A DNA stretch of 11,011 nucleotides from Chloroflexi bacterium RBG_16_60_22 (GCA_001796935.1 MGNX01000078.1:1-11011); one strand, 5' to 3'. Positions 1-7,039 are shown, counted from the stretch's first letter. Numbers and translations are program-made. Notes: generated by a model from the sequence alone, not told the origin.

Positions 1-96
1 TGGTTCGCCTTCCCCATCGCCGATACCCTCACCTTCTTGCTGACGCTGGTGCTGATTATCCCGGTCATCCGTGGGTTTAAAAAAGCCGAATCCTAG
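1..96 (+). CDS. C-terminal end of a MATE-family multidrug/Na+ efflux protein (partial)
   Basis: Only the last 31 codons are present, in frame 1, ending in TAG at 94-96; the start lies left of the window. The readable tail has an FPIAD motif, a hydrophobic run, then a short basic end (IRGFKKAES). A final 'W-x-x-FPIAD' entry followed by one membrane helix and a charged tail is typical of the last helix of MATE (MatE/DinF/NorM-like) antiporters, which expel drugs or cations across the inner membrane using Na+ or H+. The family call rests on this short motif only, so another polytopic membrane protein is possible. No convincing terminator follows; a 5-bp stem (99-103 with 109-113) has no T-run. 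Confidence 0.6.
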   Translation, partial: WFAFPIADTLTFLLTLVLIIPVIRGFKKAES

Positions 97-182
97 GTAG
101 CCCCGGCCGGGCTTGCGTACCCGCCGTCCATGTGTTTAAACTGTAATCAGGGGGAATATTTCCCTTAAAGAGGAGGAGAACC

Positions 183-575
183 ATGAAACAGCTAGGAGAA
201 ATCTTCCAGACGGCTGACTGGAAGACGGAGAAACACGTCCCGGTCATCGATTGTGCCGCCAAGGTGAAAGCCGGGGAGAACTTCCCGGTCAAGGTAACCC
301 TGGGCAAGGAAATCGCCCACCCCAACACCACCGAGCACCACATCCGCTGGATTGACGTGTACTTCCAGGGCGAGGGAGACAAGTTCCCCTGCCAGATAGG
401 CCACTTCGAGTTTACCGCCCACGGGGAATCGACGGAGGGGCCTAACAAGGGCTCGGTATTCACTCACCACGAGGTAAGCCTCACCATGAAGACCGGCAAG
501 TCCGGCACCGTTTACGCGGCGTCCCTGTGCAATATTCACGGACTCTGGCAGTCCGCCAGGGAAATCAAAGTATAG
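183..575 (+). CDS. Superoxide reductase, class II (neelaredoxin type)
   Basis: This 130-residue cytoplasmic enzyme reduces superoxide to hydrogen peroxide at a single non-haem iron without making oxygen, and is used mainly by anaerobes. All expected ligands of the Fe(His)4(Cys) centre are in place: E16-K17-H18 (EKHVP motif), H46 and H52 (HPNTTEHH), and C116/H119 (CNIHGLW). The spacing matches the archaeal and bacterial one-iron enzymes. The N-terminal desulforedoxin-like domain of class I desulfoferrodoxin is absent, so this is the short class II form. The ATG at 183 is set by a strong AGGAGG at 171-176, 6 bases upstream. A small inverted repeat GGGAA-TAT-TTCCC at 152-164 sits just before the ribosome site. 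The nearest promoter-like element is a lone TGTAAT at 142-147 with no good -35. nrdJ follows 62 bases later on the same strand and may be cotranscribed. Confidence 0.93.
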   Translation: MKQLGEIFQTADWKTEKHVPVIDCAAKVKAGENFPVKVTLGKEIAHPNTTEHHIRWIDVYFQGEGDKFPCQIGHFEFTAHGESTEGPNKGSVFTHHEVSLTMKTGKSGTVYAASLCNIHGLWQSAREIKV

Positions 576-576
576 T

Positions 577-588
577 CGCGATATCGCG
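577..588. repeat. Perfect 12-bp palindrome CGCGATATCGCG
   Basis: A perfect palindrome starts one base after the TAG stop of the superoxide reductase gene and lies 49 bases before nrdJ. It could fold as a small hairpin or be a dimeric protein site. No T-run follows, so it is not an ordinary terminator. Function unknown. Confidence 0.4.
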
Positions 589-637
589 TCGAAGCTCTAT
601 TAACAAACGGTAAGCTGACGCGGCGGGGAGGTCGGAG

Positions 638-2758
638 ATGGTTGAGCCCGGCATCAAGCGGATACACAAGCGGGACGGCTCGGTGGTGGACTTCAATCCC
701 GAGAAGATTGAAGCGGCTATCTTCAAGGCCCTGGCCGCCACCGGCATCGATAACGAGGCGCTGGCCGCCGCTCTGGCCGGCCGGGTGGTGGCTATCCTCG
801 GGGAGAGGGCCGGCGGGGAAGTGCCCTCTGTGGAGCAGGTCCAGGACATCGCCGAGGAAGTCCTTATGAAGGACAATCCCAACGTCGCCCGGGCCTACAT
901 CCTCTACCGCCAGCAGCGGGCCGACGTCCGCCGTCTCAAGGGAATCATCGGGGTACGGGACGACCTCAAGCTCGGCATCAACGCCATCAAGGTGCTGGAG
1001 CGCCGTTACCTGCTCCGCGACGAGAGCGGCAGGATAGTCGAAACGCCCGCCCAGCTCTTCCGGCGGGTGGCTAAGGCCGTCGCCGCCGCGGAGAAGAAGT
1101 TCGACCCCTCCGCCGACGTCAAAGGGCTGGAACAGGGGTTCTTCGAGATGATGAGCCGCCTGGAGTTCCTGCCCAACACCCCCACCCTGATGAACGCCGG
1201 CGCGCCCCTGGGGCAGCTTTCCGCCTGCTTCGTCCTCCCCGTCGAGGACTCCATCATCGGCATCTTCGAAACACTCCGGGACATGGCCGTCATCCACCAG
1301 TCCGGCGGCGGCACCGGCTTCTCGTTCAGTCGCCTCCGGCCCCGGGGGGACATCGTCCGCTCCACCAGGGGCGTGGCGTCCGGCCCGGTGTCCTTCATGA
1401 GGATATTTGATGCGGCCACGGCGGTGATGAAGCAGGGCGGCAAGCGGCGCGGCGCCAACATGGGCATCCTCAACGCCGACCACCCCGATATCGCCGAGTT
1501 CGTCGGGGCCAAGAGTGACGGCGTGACCCTCTCCAACTTCAATATCTCGGCCGGCGTCACCGACGCGTTTATGGAAGCGGTGGCCCGCGGCGGCAAATGG
1601 CCCCTGGTCAACCCCCGCAACGGCCAGGAGGAGCGCGCCATCAGCGCCGCCGGGCTCTTCGAGATGATGGTCAACAACGCCTGGCTCACCGGCGACCCCG
1701 GCCTTATCTTTCTCGACGAGATTAACCGCCATAACCCCACCCCCGGACTGGGGCGCTTCGAGGCCACCAACCCCTGCGGCGAGCTGCCCCTGCTCCCCTA
1801 CGAGAGCTGCAACCTGGGCTCCATCAATCTCTCCCGGATGGTCGCCGACGGCAGGGTGGACTGGCCGAAGCTGGAGCGCACGGTCAACCTGGCGGTGCGT
1901 TTCCTGGACGACGTCATCGAGGCCAATGTCTTCCCCCTCCCCGCCATCGAAAAAATAACCCGGCAGGGGAACCGGAAGATAGGCCTGGGCGTCATGGGCT
2001 TTGCCGACGCCCTGGTACAGCTCGGCGTCCCCTATAACTCCGAGGCGGCCCTGCAAACGGCCGATGAGATAATCCGGTTCATCCGGGAGAAGGCCGTGGC
2101 GGCCTCGACCGGCCTGGCTGCGGCGCGCGGCGCCTTCCCCAACTTTAAGGGCAGCATCTACGACCGCCCCGGCGGCGCCAGGCGGCGCAACGCCACCGTC
2201 CTTTCCATCGCCCCCACCGGCACCATCAGCATCATCGCCGGCTGCTCCAGCGGCATCGAGCCGCTCTTCGCGCTGGCCTTCGTGCGCAACGTGATGGAGG
2301 GCACCCGCCTGCTGGAGGTCAATCCCGTCTTCGAGCAGGTGGCCCGCCGGCGCGGCTTCTACTCCCGGGAGCTGATGGAGGAGGTGGCCCGGGAGGGCAC
2401 GCTGCGGGGGATATCCGGCGTCCCCGACGATGTCCGCAAGCTGTTCGTCACCGACTGGGATATCGAGCCGGAGTGGCACGTCAGGATGCAGGCGGTCTTC
2501 CAGAAATACACGGACAACTCCGTCTCCAAGACGGTAAACCTGCCGGCGGTGGCCACCCCGCAGGAAGTCCGGCGCGTCTATACCCTGGCCCACGAGCTCA
2601 AATGCAAGGGGATTACGGTCTACCGCTACGGCAGCAAAAAACAGCAGGTCCTGACACTGGCCGGTCAGGCCACCGATGAGGCCCCTGAGGCAGGCGGTTT
2701 CGTCACCGCGGAATCGGAGTTCTCCGGGGGGTGCCTGGCGGGGACCTGCCCGTTCTGA
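638..2758 (+). CDS. nrdJ: Adenosylcobalamin-dependent (class II) ribonucleotide reductase
   Basis: This 706-residue enzyme reduces ribonucleotides to deoxyribonucleotides with a radical made from coenzyme B12, so it needs neither oxygen nor a second radical subunit. An ATP-cone domain covers roughly residues 4-95 (KRDGSVVDFNPEKI), giving allosteric activity control by ATP/dATP. The catalytic barrel follows. NTPTLMNAGAP leads to C197, the first cysteine of the active-site redox pair. NPCGE gives N378, the thiyl-radical C380 and E382. C391 (ESCNLGSINL) is the second redox cysteine, with the 11-residue spacing from C380 seen in the family. The phosphate-binding APTGTISIIAG loop follows. The extreme C-terminus carries C699-x4-C704 (CLAGTCPF), the mobile pair that re-reduces the active site. 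It is shorter than some NrdJ proteins of about 800 residues, lacking a long Cys-rich tail. GGAGGT at 627-632, 5 bases before ATG, fixes the start. No B12 riboswitch or NrdR site is obvious in the short upstream gap. Confidence 0.95.
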   Translation: MVEPGIKRIHKRDGSVVDFNPEKIEAAIFKALAATGIDNEALAAALAGRVVAILGERAGGEVPSVEQVQDIAEEVLMKDNPNVARAYILYRQQRADVRRLKGIIGVRDDLKLGINAIKVLERRYLLRDESGRIVETPAQLFRRVAKAVAAAEKKFDPSADVKGLEQGFFEMMSRLEFLPNTPTLMNAGAPLGQLSACFVLPVEDSIIGIFETLRDMAVIHQSGGGTGFSFSRLRPRGDIVRSTRGVASGPVSFMRIFDAATAVMKQGGKRRGANMGILNADHPDIAEFVGAKSDGVTLSNFNISAGVTDAFMEAVARGGKWPLVNPRNGQEERAISAAGLFEMMVNNAWLTGDPGLIFLDEINRHNPTPGLGRFEATNPCGELPLLPYESCNLGSINLSRMVADGRVDWPKLERTVNLAVRFLDDVIEANVFPLPAIEKITRQGNRKIGLGVMGFADALVQLGVPYNSEAALQTADEIIRFIREKAVAASTGLAAARGAFPNFKGSIYDRPGGARRRNATVLSIAPTGTISIIAGCSSGIEPLFALAFVRNVMEGTRLLEVNPVFEQVARRRGFYSRELMEEVAREGTLRGISGVPDDVRKLFVTDWDIEPEWHVRMQAVFQKYTDNSVSKTVNLPAVATPQEVRRVYTLAHELKCKGITVYRYGSKKQQVLTLAGQATDEAPEAGGFVTAESEFSGGCLAGTCPF

Positions 2759-2761
2759 GGG

Positions 2762-4201
2762 CTATTCCCCGATTCTGGACACCTTGAGCATGTTCGTGGA
2801 GCCGGCCTGCCCGACGGGTATCCCGGCAGTGATGATGACCAGGTCATCCCTTTTCGCCAGTCCCAGGTCACGGGCGACCCCGGCCCCCAGCGCGAAAAGC
2901 TCGTCGACGGACCCCGGCTCGACGATGAGGTGGGGGCGCACCCCCCAGTAGAGCAGCAGCCTCCCGGCCACCACCGGGCTGGGGGTGAGGGCCAGGACCG
3001 GCAGTCCGGGGCGGTACTTCGATACCCTCATGGCGGTGCTGCCTGACTGCGTAAAGGCCACGATGGCCCTGGCCCGCAGGCTGTGCGCCGTCTGGCAGGC
3101 GCTGTAGCTTATCAGCTCGTCCGGCACGCGCTCCAGCCAGTCCCGCCTCCCCGCCAGGAGCTGCTCGTAAGGCAGCTTCTTCTCGGCCGCCCGGGCGATG
3201 CTCGCCATCATCCTCACCGCCGGCACCGGGAACCTGCCGATGGACGTCTCGGCGGACAGCATGACGGCGTCCGTCCCGTCGAAGATGGCGTTGGCGACGT
3301 CGGTGGTCTCCGCCCGGGTCGGGCGCACCGAGTTTATCATCGACTCCAGCATCTCGGTGGCGGTTATCACCGGCTTGCCGGCGCGGTTGCACTTCCCGAT
3401 AATCTCCTTCTGGACCAGCGGCACCCGGTTAAGGGGTATCTCCACCCCGAGGTCGCCCCGGGCCACCATGATGCCGTCGCTGGCGGCCAGGATGGCGCGG
3501 AAGTTGCGCACCGCTTCGCCGCGCTCAATCTTGGCGATGACCGGCACGGTCGACCCGTTCTCCAGCAGGATAGCCTTGACATCGTTAACGTCTCGGGCGC
3601 CGGTCACGAAGGACAGGGCCAGGTAATCGGGCTGCTGCCGGGTGGCGAAGAGGATATCCTCCCGGAGCCGGTCGGAAACGAAAGGGGCGGAAATACGCAT
3701 GCCGGGTACCACCAGTCCTTTTCCCGGCCGCAACAGGCCGCCCACGGTGACCCGGCACCTAACCTCGTGGCCGACTATTTCCAGGGCCCGGAGCTCCATG
3801 GCGCCGTCGTCAAGGATGACGGTATTGCCCGCCCTGATGTCCCGGGGGAGGTCAGGCAAGGTGACCGGGAGCAGCGAGGCGTCGCCTTCGATATCCTCGG
3901 TGGTGAGGCGTACCCGGCTGCCCTTTTTCAGCAGTGCCTGGCCGCCCTTGAGCCGGCCGATGCGGTATTTCGGCCCCGGCAGGTCGATGAGCACGGCCAC
4001 GTTGATGCCGGTGCGCCGGCTCAGCTTCCTGATTTTTGCTATGTAGCGGGCGTGCTCGGCGAGGGTGCCGTGAGACAGATTGAGGCGGGCCACGTCCATG
4101 CCCGCCCGGATAAGTCCCAGTATCACTGCCTCCGACCCCGTGGCCGGGCCGATGGTGCAGACTATTTTCGTCCGCCGCTGGTAGTACCCGGAGTTTTTCA
4201 T
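2762..4201 (-). CDS. pyk: Pyruvate kinase
   Basis: This 479-residue cytoplasmic glycolytic enzyme transfers phosphate from phosphoenolpyruvate to ADP. The N-terminal TKIVCTIGPA and R39-x-N41-x-S43-H44-G45 form the phosphoryl and nucleotide site. A B domain begins after about residue 75. K224 and E226 (AKIERG) and D250 (ARGDLG) are the catalytic lysine and metal ligands. ITATEMLESM is the family signature, with E replacing the usual Q. The allosteric C domain completes a standard length, with no extra PEP-utiliser domain at the end. At the position of rabbit Glu117 there is K78 (DLPGPKYRIG), with L74 and I81 at positions 113 and 120; in this family that residue set goes with activity independent of K+. 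No Shine-Dalgarno precedes the ATG, and a promoter lies only a few bases upstream, suggesting a very short or no leader. The gene converges on nrdJ with a 3-base gap and no terminator between them. Confidence 0.96.
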   Translation of the reverse strand: MKNSGYYQRRTKIVCTIGPATGSEAVILGLIRAGMDVARLNLSHGTLAEHARYIAKIRKLSRRTGINVAVLIDLPGPKYRIGRLKGGQALLKKGSRVRLTTEDIEGDASLLPVTLPDLPRDIRAGNTVILDDGAMELRALEIVGHEVRCRVTVGGLLRPGKGLVVPGMRISAPFVSDRLREDILFATRQQPDYLALSFVTGARDVNDVKAILLENGSTVPVIAKIERGEAVRNFRAILAASDGIMVARGDLGVEIPLNRVPLVQKEIIGKCNRAGKPVITATEMLESMINSVRPTRAETTDVANAIFDGTDAVMLSAETSIGRFPVPAVRMMASIARAAEKKLPYEQLLAGRRDWLERVPDELISYSACQTAHSLRARAIVAFTQSGSTAMRVSKYRPGLPVLALTPSPVVAGRLLLYWGVRPHLIVEPGSVDELFALGAGVARDLGLAKRDDLVIITAGIPVGQAGSTNMLKVSRIGE

Positions 4202-4215
4202 GCCGCTAAGGTATT

Positions 4216-4244
4216 ATTCTACCGCATATACGTTAATTTTTCAC
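4216..4244 (-). promoter_or_regulatory. Candidate pyk promoter (GTGAAA-N17-TAGAAT)
   Basis: On the minus strand a -35-like GTGAAA (4239-4244) is separated by exactly 17 bases from TAGAAT (4216-4221), which matches the bacterial -10 at 5 of 6 positions. Transcription would begin about 7 bases before the pyk ATG, consistent with the missing ribosome site. A second -35-like TTGACG at 4254-4259 offers an alternative with a poorer -10. The position just after the upstream operon's terminator supports an independent pyk transcript. Confidence 0.5.
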
Positions 4245-4274
4245 ACCGGAGGCCGTCAATCCGTGGGGGGTGGG

Positions 4275-4306
4275 AATAAAAACGCCGCCGGGGTTAGGCC
4301 GGCGGC
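4275..4306 (-). terminator. Rho-independent terminator of the RNA-handling operon
   Basis: A perfect 8-bp GC stem, GCCGCCGG (4284-4291) with CCGGCGGC (4299-4306), closes a 7-base loop. On the minus strand it is followed by GTTTTTATT, the expected U-tract. It begins about 22 bases after the helicase stop codon and ends the five-gene operon before the pyk promoter. Confidence 0.9.
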
Positions 4307-4328
4307 AGGGGAGGATAAACGGTTTCAA

Positions 4329-5576
4329 TCAGGGCTTGGCGACGGCTATGGACCTGCCGTTAAGTGTCCTGAATAGCGGCTTTCTCGCAATCTTCCCCGG
4401 GGCGCGCTGCTGCGATGGCCGCGGCGGGCGTGACGACTCCCCTTCCGGCGCTGACTTGGTATAGTCAAAGTCCGGGAGCGTCCGGCGCTCCAGCGGCGCG
4501 CTGAGAATCTGCTCGAGGTCACGTATCCTGGAAGCATCGGCGCTGGTTACCAGGGTCAGGGCATCACCGCTCTTGTTTACCCGCCCGGTGCGGCCGATGC
4601 GGTGGATGTAGTCGTCCGTGCTGGCCGGCATGTCGTAGTTGATGACGTGGGAAATCCGCAGGACATCGAGGCCGCGGGCGGCGATGTCGGTAGCCACCAG
4701 GATCTTGTAAGAGCCGTCGCGGAAGCCGTCCAGTGCCGCCTGGCGCCGGTTCTGGGGCATGTCCCCCTGCAGCGAGGCCACCGGGTAACCCGCCCTTATC
4801 AGCTGCTGGGCCAGGCGTTCGGTACGATGCTTGGTGCGGGTAAAGATGAGCACTGACTCCGTTTGGGTCTTCTTCAGGATTTCCTTGAGCAGGGCCGTCT
4901 TGAGGTGCTGCTGCACCGGGAAGAGGGCGTGGGACACGGTCCTGGCGGGCAGCGTGCGGCCTATCTGCACGGTCACCGGGTCACGCAGGATTTCGTGGAC
5001 CAGGCGCCGGATACCGGCCGGCATGGTGGCGGAGAAAAGCAGGGTCTGCCGCTCGTGCAGGATACACTCCAGGATATTCCGGATATCGGGCAAAAAGCCC
5101 ATGTCGAACATCCGGTCGGCCTCGTCGATGACGAGTACCTTGAGCTCGGACAGGCTGACCGTGCCCTTCCAGAGGTGGTCGAGCAGGCGGCCGGGGCAGG
5201 CCACGACGATTTCCACGCCGTTGCGCAGCCTCCGTAACTGCTGGTCCATGTTGACCCCGCCGTAGATGGCCACACTCTGGAGCCCGGTCCTGCGCCCTAA
5301 ATCGTTAAAGGCCTCGCAGGTCTGCTCGGCCAGCTCGCGGGTGGGGGAGATTACCAGGGCCCGGACGCGGCCCCGCGGCCCGGAAAGCAGGCTTTGCAGT
5401 ATCGGCAGCACGAAGGCGGCCGTCTTGCCGGTGCCGGTCTGGGCCAGGCCGATGACATCACGTCCCTGCATAATCGGGGGGATGGCCTGCGCCTGGATGG
5501 GGGTGGTTTCGGTATAGCCGAGCGCGCGTACGCCGGCCATGATGTCAGGATGGAAGTTAAAGGTCTTGAAACTCAT
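4329..5576 (-). CDS. DEAD-box ATP-dependent RNA helicase, RhlE-like
   Basis: This 415-residue protein unwinds short RNA duplexes with ATP and would act on structured mRNA or rRNA in the cytoplasm. All core motifs are present in order: the aromatic plus Q motif (F6 to Q28, TPIQAQAIP), motif I AQTGTGKT (45-52), Ia PTRELAEQ, motif II DEAD (151-154), motif III SAT, motif IV VLIFTRT, motif V ATDIAARGLDV, and motif VI HRIGRTGR (325-332). A basic, low-complexity tail of about 40 residues after the helicase core probably contacts RNA; there is no CsdA/DbpA-type RNA-recognition domain. That layout is closest to the RhlE group, but the exact subfamily is inferred. AAGGAG lies 4 bases before ATG. It is the last gene of an operon with two RRM proteins, S21 and a zinc-ribbon protein; the RRM gene upstream ends 53 bases away. 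Confidence 0.93.
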   Translation of the reverse strand: MSFKTFNFHPDIMAGVRALGYTETTPIQAQAIPPIMQGRDVIGLAQTGTGKTAAFVLPILQSLLSGPRGRVRALVISPTRELAEQTCEAFNDLGRRTGLQSVAIYGGVNMDQQLRRLRNGVEIVVACPGRLLDHLWKGTVSLSELKVLVIDEADRMFDMGFLPDIRNILECILHERQTLLFSATMPAGIRRLVHEILRDPVTVQIGRTLPARTVSHALFPVQQHLKTALLKEILKKTQTESVLIFTRTKHRTERLAQQLIRAGYPVASLQGDMPQNRRQAALDGFRDGSYKILVATDIAARGLDVLRISHVINYDMPASTDDYIHRIGRTGRVNKSGDALTLVTSADASRIRDLEQILSAPLERRTLPDFDYTKSAPEGESSRPPRPSQQRAPGKIARKPLFRTLNGRSIAVAKP

Positions 5577-5629
5577 GAGACTCCTTGGTGCAATATCAGG
5601 TCGGGAGTCCGCCTGGTGGGACAGCCGCC

Positions 5630-5962
5630 TTAGTTTATCTGGTATTTTCTTTCTCTACTTCTATTGAAACGGTGATTCTTTTTAACCTCGAGGGGGGCCG
5701 TCCCGCTTTTATTGGAAAGAGGCAGCGCCTCAACGATGTCAATCTCGTGGTCCTTCAGTTTCTTGCCGGTGAGCCTGGCGATGGCGTTGGTGCCCTCGGA
5801 CTTGGAGGCCATTTCAACGTACCCGTAGCCCCGGGACTGGCCGCTGCCGATGTAGCGGTCATTCATGATGGTCACGGATACTACCTCCCCGAATGGTATA
5901 AACTCTTCACGCAGTTCGTCCTCGGTTATCTCCAGCGGTAAGTTGCCTACATAGATGTTCAT
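5630..5962 (-). CDS. RRM-domain RNA-binding protein (second copy)
   Basis: A 110-residue protein made of one RNA recognition motif with a short basic tail. RNP2 is IYVGNL (3-8) and RNP1 is RGYGYVEM (44-51), with Y4, Y46 and Y48 giving the aromatic RNA-stacking residues. It resembles the small single-RRM proteins of cyanobacteria and other bacteria, some of which are cold-induced. I chose ATG at 5962 because AAAGGGGG lies about 5 bases upstream and RRM proteins of this group start MxIYVGNL; an in-frame TTG at 5980 would add six residues. It is a diverged tandem duplicate of the RRM gene just upstream, but its tail is Lys/Arg/Asn-rich instead of Gly-rich. The 98-base gap between the two contains a small hairpin (TTCCG-CGAC-CGGAA on the plus strand, 6026-6039) without a U-tract. 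Confidence 0.9.
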   Translation of the reverse strand: MNIYVGNLPLEITEDELREEFIPFGEVVSVTIMNDRYIGSGQSRGYGYVEMASKSEGTNAIARLTGKKLKDHEIDIVEALPLSNKSGTAPLEVKKNHRFNRSRERKYQIN

Positions 5963-6060
5963 GTCGCCCCCTTTTATCAAACCGGCAATAGTCCTCCGAT
6001 TTGTTACAGGTGAGTCAGCAATGATTTCCGCGACCGGAAGGGTGATAAGACGGGAACTGC

Positions 6061-6441
6061 CTAATATCTTCGCTGTCCCCGGCCACCCCCGGACCGGCCG
6101 CCGCCGCCGCCCCGGCCGCCCCGATAACCACCGCCATAGTTGCTACCGTAGCCGCCGCCCGTCCTGCCGCCGCCGCTGTAGCCACCGCCCCGACTGTCCG
6201 TGCGGGGACGGGACTCATTGACCACGATGGTTCGCTCTTTCAGGGTTTTACCGTTAAGTCCGGCGATGGCCGCCTCGGCCTCGGACTTTGAAGACATCTC
6301 CACGAAGGCGAAGCCGCGGGGCCGACCGCTGATTTTATCAGCCGGTACCGCCACGGACTCCACCTTGCCAAAAGCCCCGAATTCCGCCGCCAGTTCGTCC
6401 TCGGTAACATCGTAGGATAGATTGCCTACATAGATTTTCAT
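6061..6441 (-). CDS. RRM-domain RNA-binding protein with Gly/Arg-rich tail
   Basis: A 126-residue protein with one RNA recognition motif at about residues 2-80 (RNP2 IYVGNL, 3-8; RNP1 RGFAFVEM, 42-49), then a tail of about 40 residues rich in glycine, arginine and tyrosine with RGG-like repeats ending in QRRY. The plan is that of the bacterial glycine-rich RNA-binding proteins (cyanobacterial Rbp type), thought to bind mRNA and to help at low temperature. The tail would be disordered and could aid RNA condensation or annealing; that is inference. AGAGGGGG precedes the ATG by about 7 bases. S21 ends 42 bases upstream, an rpsU-rbp pairing also known from cyanobacteria. Confidence 0.93.
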   Translation of the reverse strand: MKIYVGNLSYDVTEDELAAEFGAFGKVESVAVPADKISGRPRGFAFVEMSSKSEAEAAIAGLNGKTLKERTIVVNESRPRTDSRGGGYSGGGRTGGGYGSNYGGGYRGGRGGGGGRSGGGRGQRRY

Positions 6442-6483
6442 AACCTGCCCCCTCTTTGACCTGGAATTAGTCTCCCGTTGCCT

Positions 6484-6672
6484 TTAATACCCCTGTCTCC
6501 GCCGTCTCTTGGCGTTGTTCTTGGCTTTAATCCGGGCGGCTTCACTCTTGGGTACGAAATGGCGGTTGGCTTTCACTTCACGCAGGACGCCGCTCATCTG
6601 CACCATTCTCTGAAAGCGGCGCAGTAATGATTCCTGTGATTCACCTTCGTTGATGGAAACTTCTAATGACAA
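6484..6672 (-). CDS. rpsU: 30S ribosomal protein S21
   Basis: A short, strongly basic ribosomal protein of about 62 residues that joins the small subunit near the mRNA-exit platform and the anti-Shine-Dalgarno region and helps translation initiation. Family features are the acidic start EVSINEGES, the LLRRFQRMVQ helix, LREVKANRHF and an Arg/Lys-rich end (KNNAKRRRRQGY). I prefer the TTG at 6672. AGGTGA, which can pair with the 16S tail, ends 5 bases before it, and the protein then starts MSLEVSI as in other S21 proteins. The GTG at 6681 would add three residues but has no ribosome site at a usable distance. It sits second in the operon, between the zinc-ribbon gene (70-base gap) and the first RRM gene (42-base gap). 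Confidence 0.92.
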   Translation of the reverse strand: MSLEVSINEGESQESLLRRFQRMVQMSGVLREVKANRHFVPKSEAARIKAKNNAKRRRRQGY

Positions 6673-6742
6673 TACTCTCACCTACCAGAGTCGCGGCAGG
6701 GTCGGGTTAGTGGCCCGGCCGCGGCTCGTGGCTTGACCTCAC

Positions 6743-7039
6743 TTATCGACTCGGTCTGACCTTGCGGTAGCAATCGCTGCAGTAGACCGGCTTGTCACCG
6801 CGGGGTTGAAAGGGGACCTCGGTGCTCTTGCCGCACTCGGCGCAGGTTGCCGGGAACATCTGGCGGGGGGCTCCGTAACCGCTACCGTACCGTTCTGCCT
6901 TTTTAGCCTGACGGCAATCCGGGCAGCGCTTGGGCTCGTTAGTGTAGCCCTTGGACTGGAAGAACTCCTGGTCTTCAGCGCTGAAGGTGAAGGTAGTTCC
7001 GCAATCGGTACACTGGATGGACTTGTCCTGAAAACTCAT
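6743..7039 (-). CDS. Small double zinc-ribbon protein
   Basis: A 98-residue protein with four CxxC pairs, giving two predicted zinc sites: C10-x2-C13 with C39-x2-C42, and C66-x2-C69 with C87-x2-C90. The first half (QCTDCGTTFTFSAEDQEFF to CPDCR) is of the 'probable zinc-binding' zinc-ribbon type. The second half (ATCAECGK to VYCSDC) is a common add-on in Chloroflexota and other bacteria. A short Gly/Tyr-rich linker joins them. Its biochemical role is not known; as leader gene of an operon with S21, RRM proteins and an RNA helicase, a nucleic-acid or ribosome-linked role is a fair inference. ATG at 7039 is set by AGGAGG (7046-7051), 6 bases upstream; an in-frame start further upstream at 7081 would bury that site and has no support. 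Confidence 0.85.
   Translation of the reverse strand: MSFQDKSIQCTDCGTTFTFSAEDQEFFQSKGYTNEPKRCPDCRQAKKAERYGSGYGAPRQMFPATCAECGKSTEVPFQPRGDKPVYCSDCYRKVRPSR

Noticed and set aside
113..147. Promoter for the superoxide reductase gene
   Set aside because: TGTAAT at 142-147 is a fair -10, but no -35 stands at 16-18 bp and the only TTG-type hexamer (113-118) is 23 bases away.
536..2593. Long open frame of 685 codons on the minus strand opposite nrdJ
   Set aside because: It is the GC-rich antisense shadow of nrdJ: Gly/Asp/Ala/Arg-dominated composition, no recognisable domain, and it overlaps a gene with all catalytic motifs.
2868..3392. Open frame of 174 codons on the minus strand in another register inside pyk
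   Set aside because: Overprinted frame with Arg/Gly/Ala-rich composition and no ribosome site.
3083..4279. Open frame of 398 codons on the plus strand opposite pyk
   Set aside because: Antisense shadow of pyruvate kinase; no family motifs and the opposite strand is certain.
6065..6190. GGC/GGT-rich low-complexity DNA as a non-coding repeat
   Set aside because: It encodes the Gly/Arg-rich tail of the RRM protein in frame, which explains the composition.
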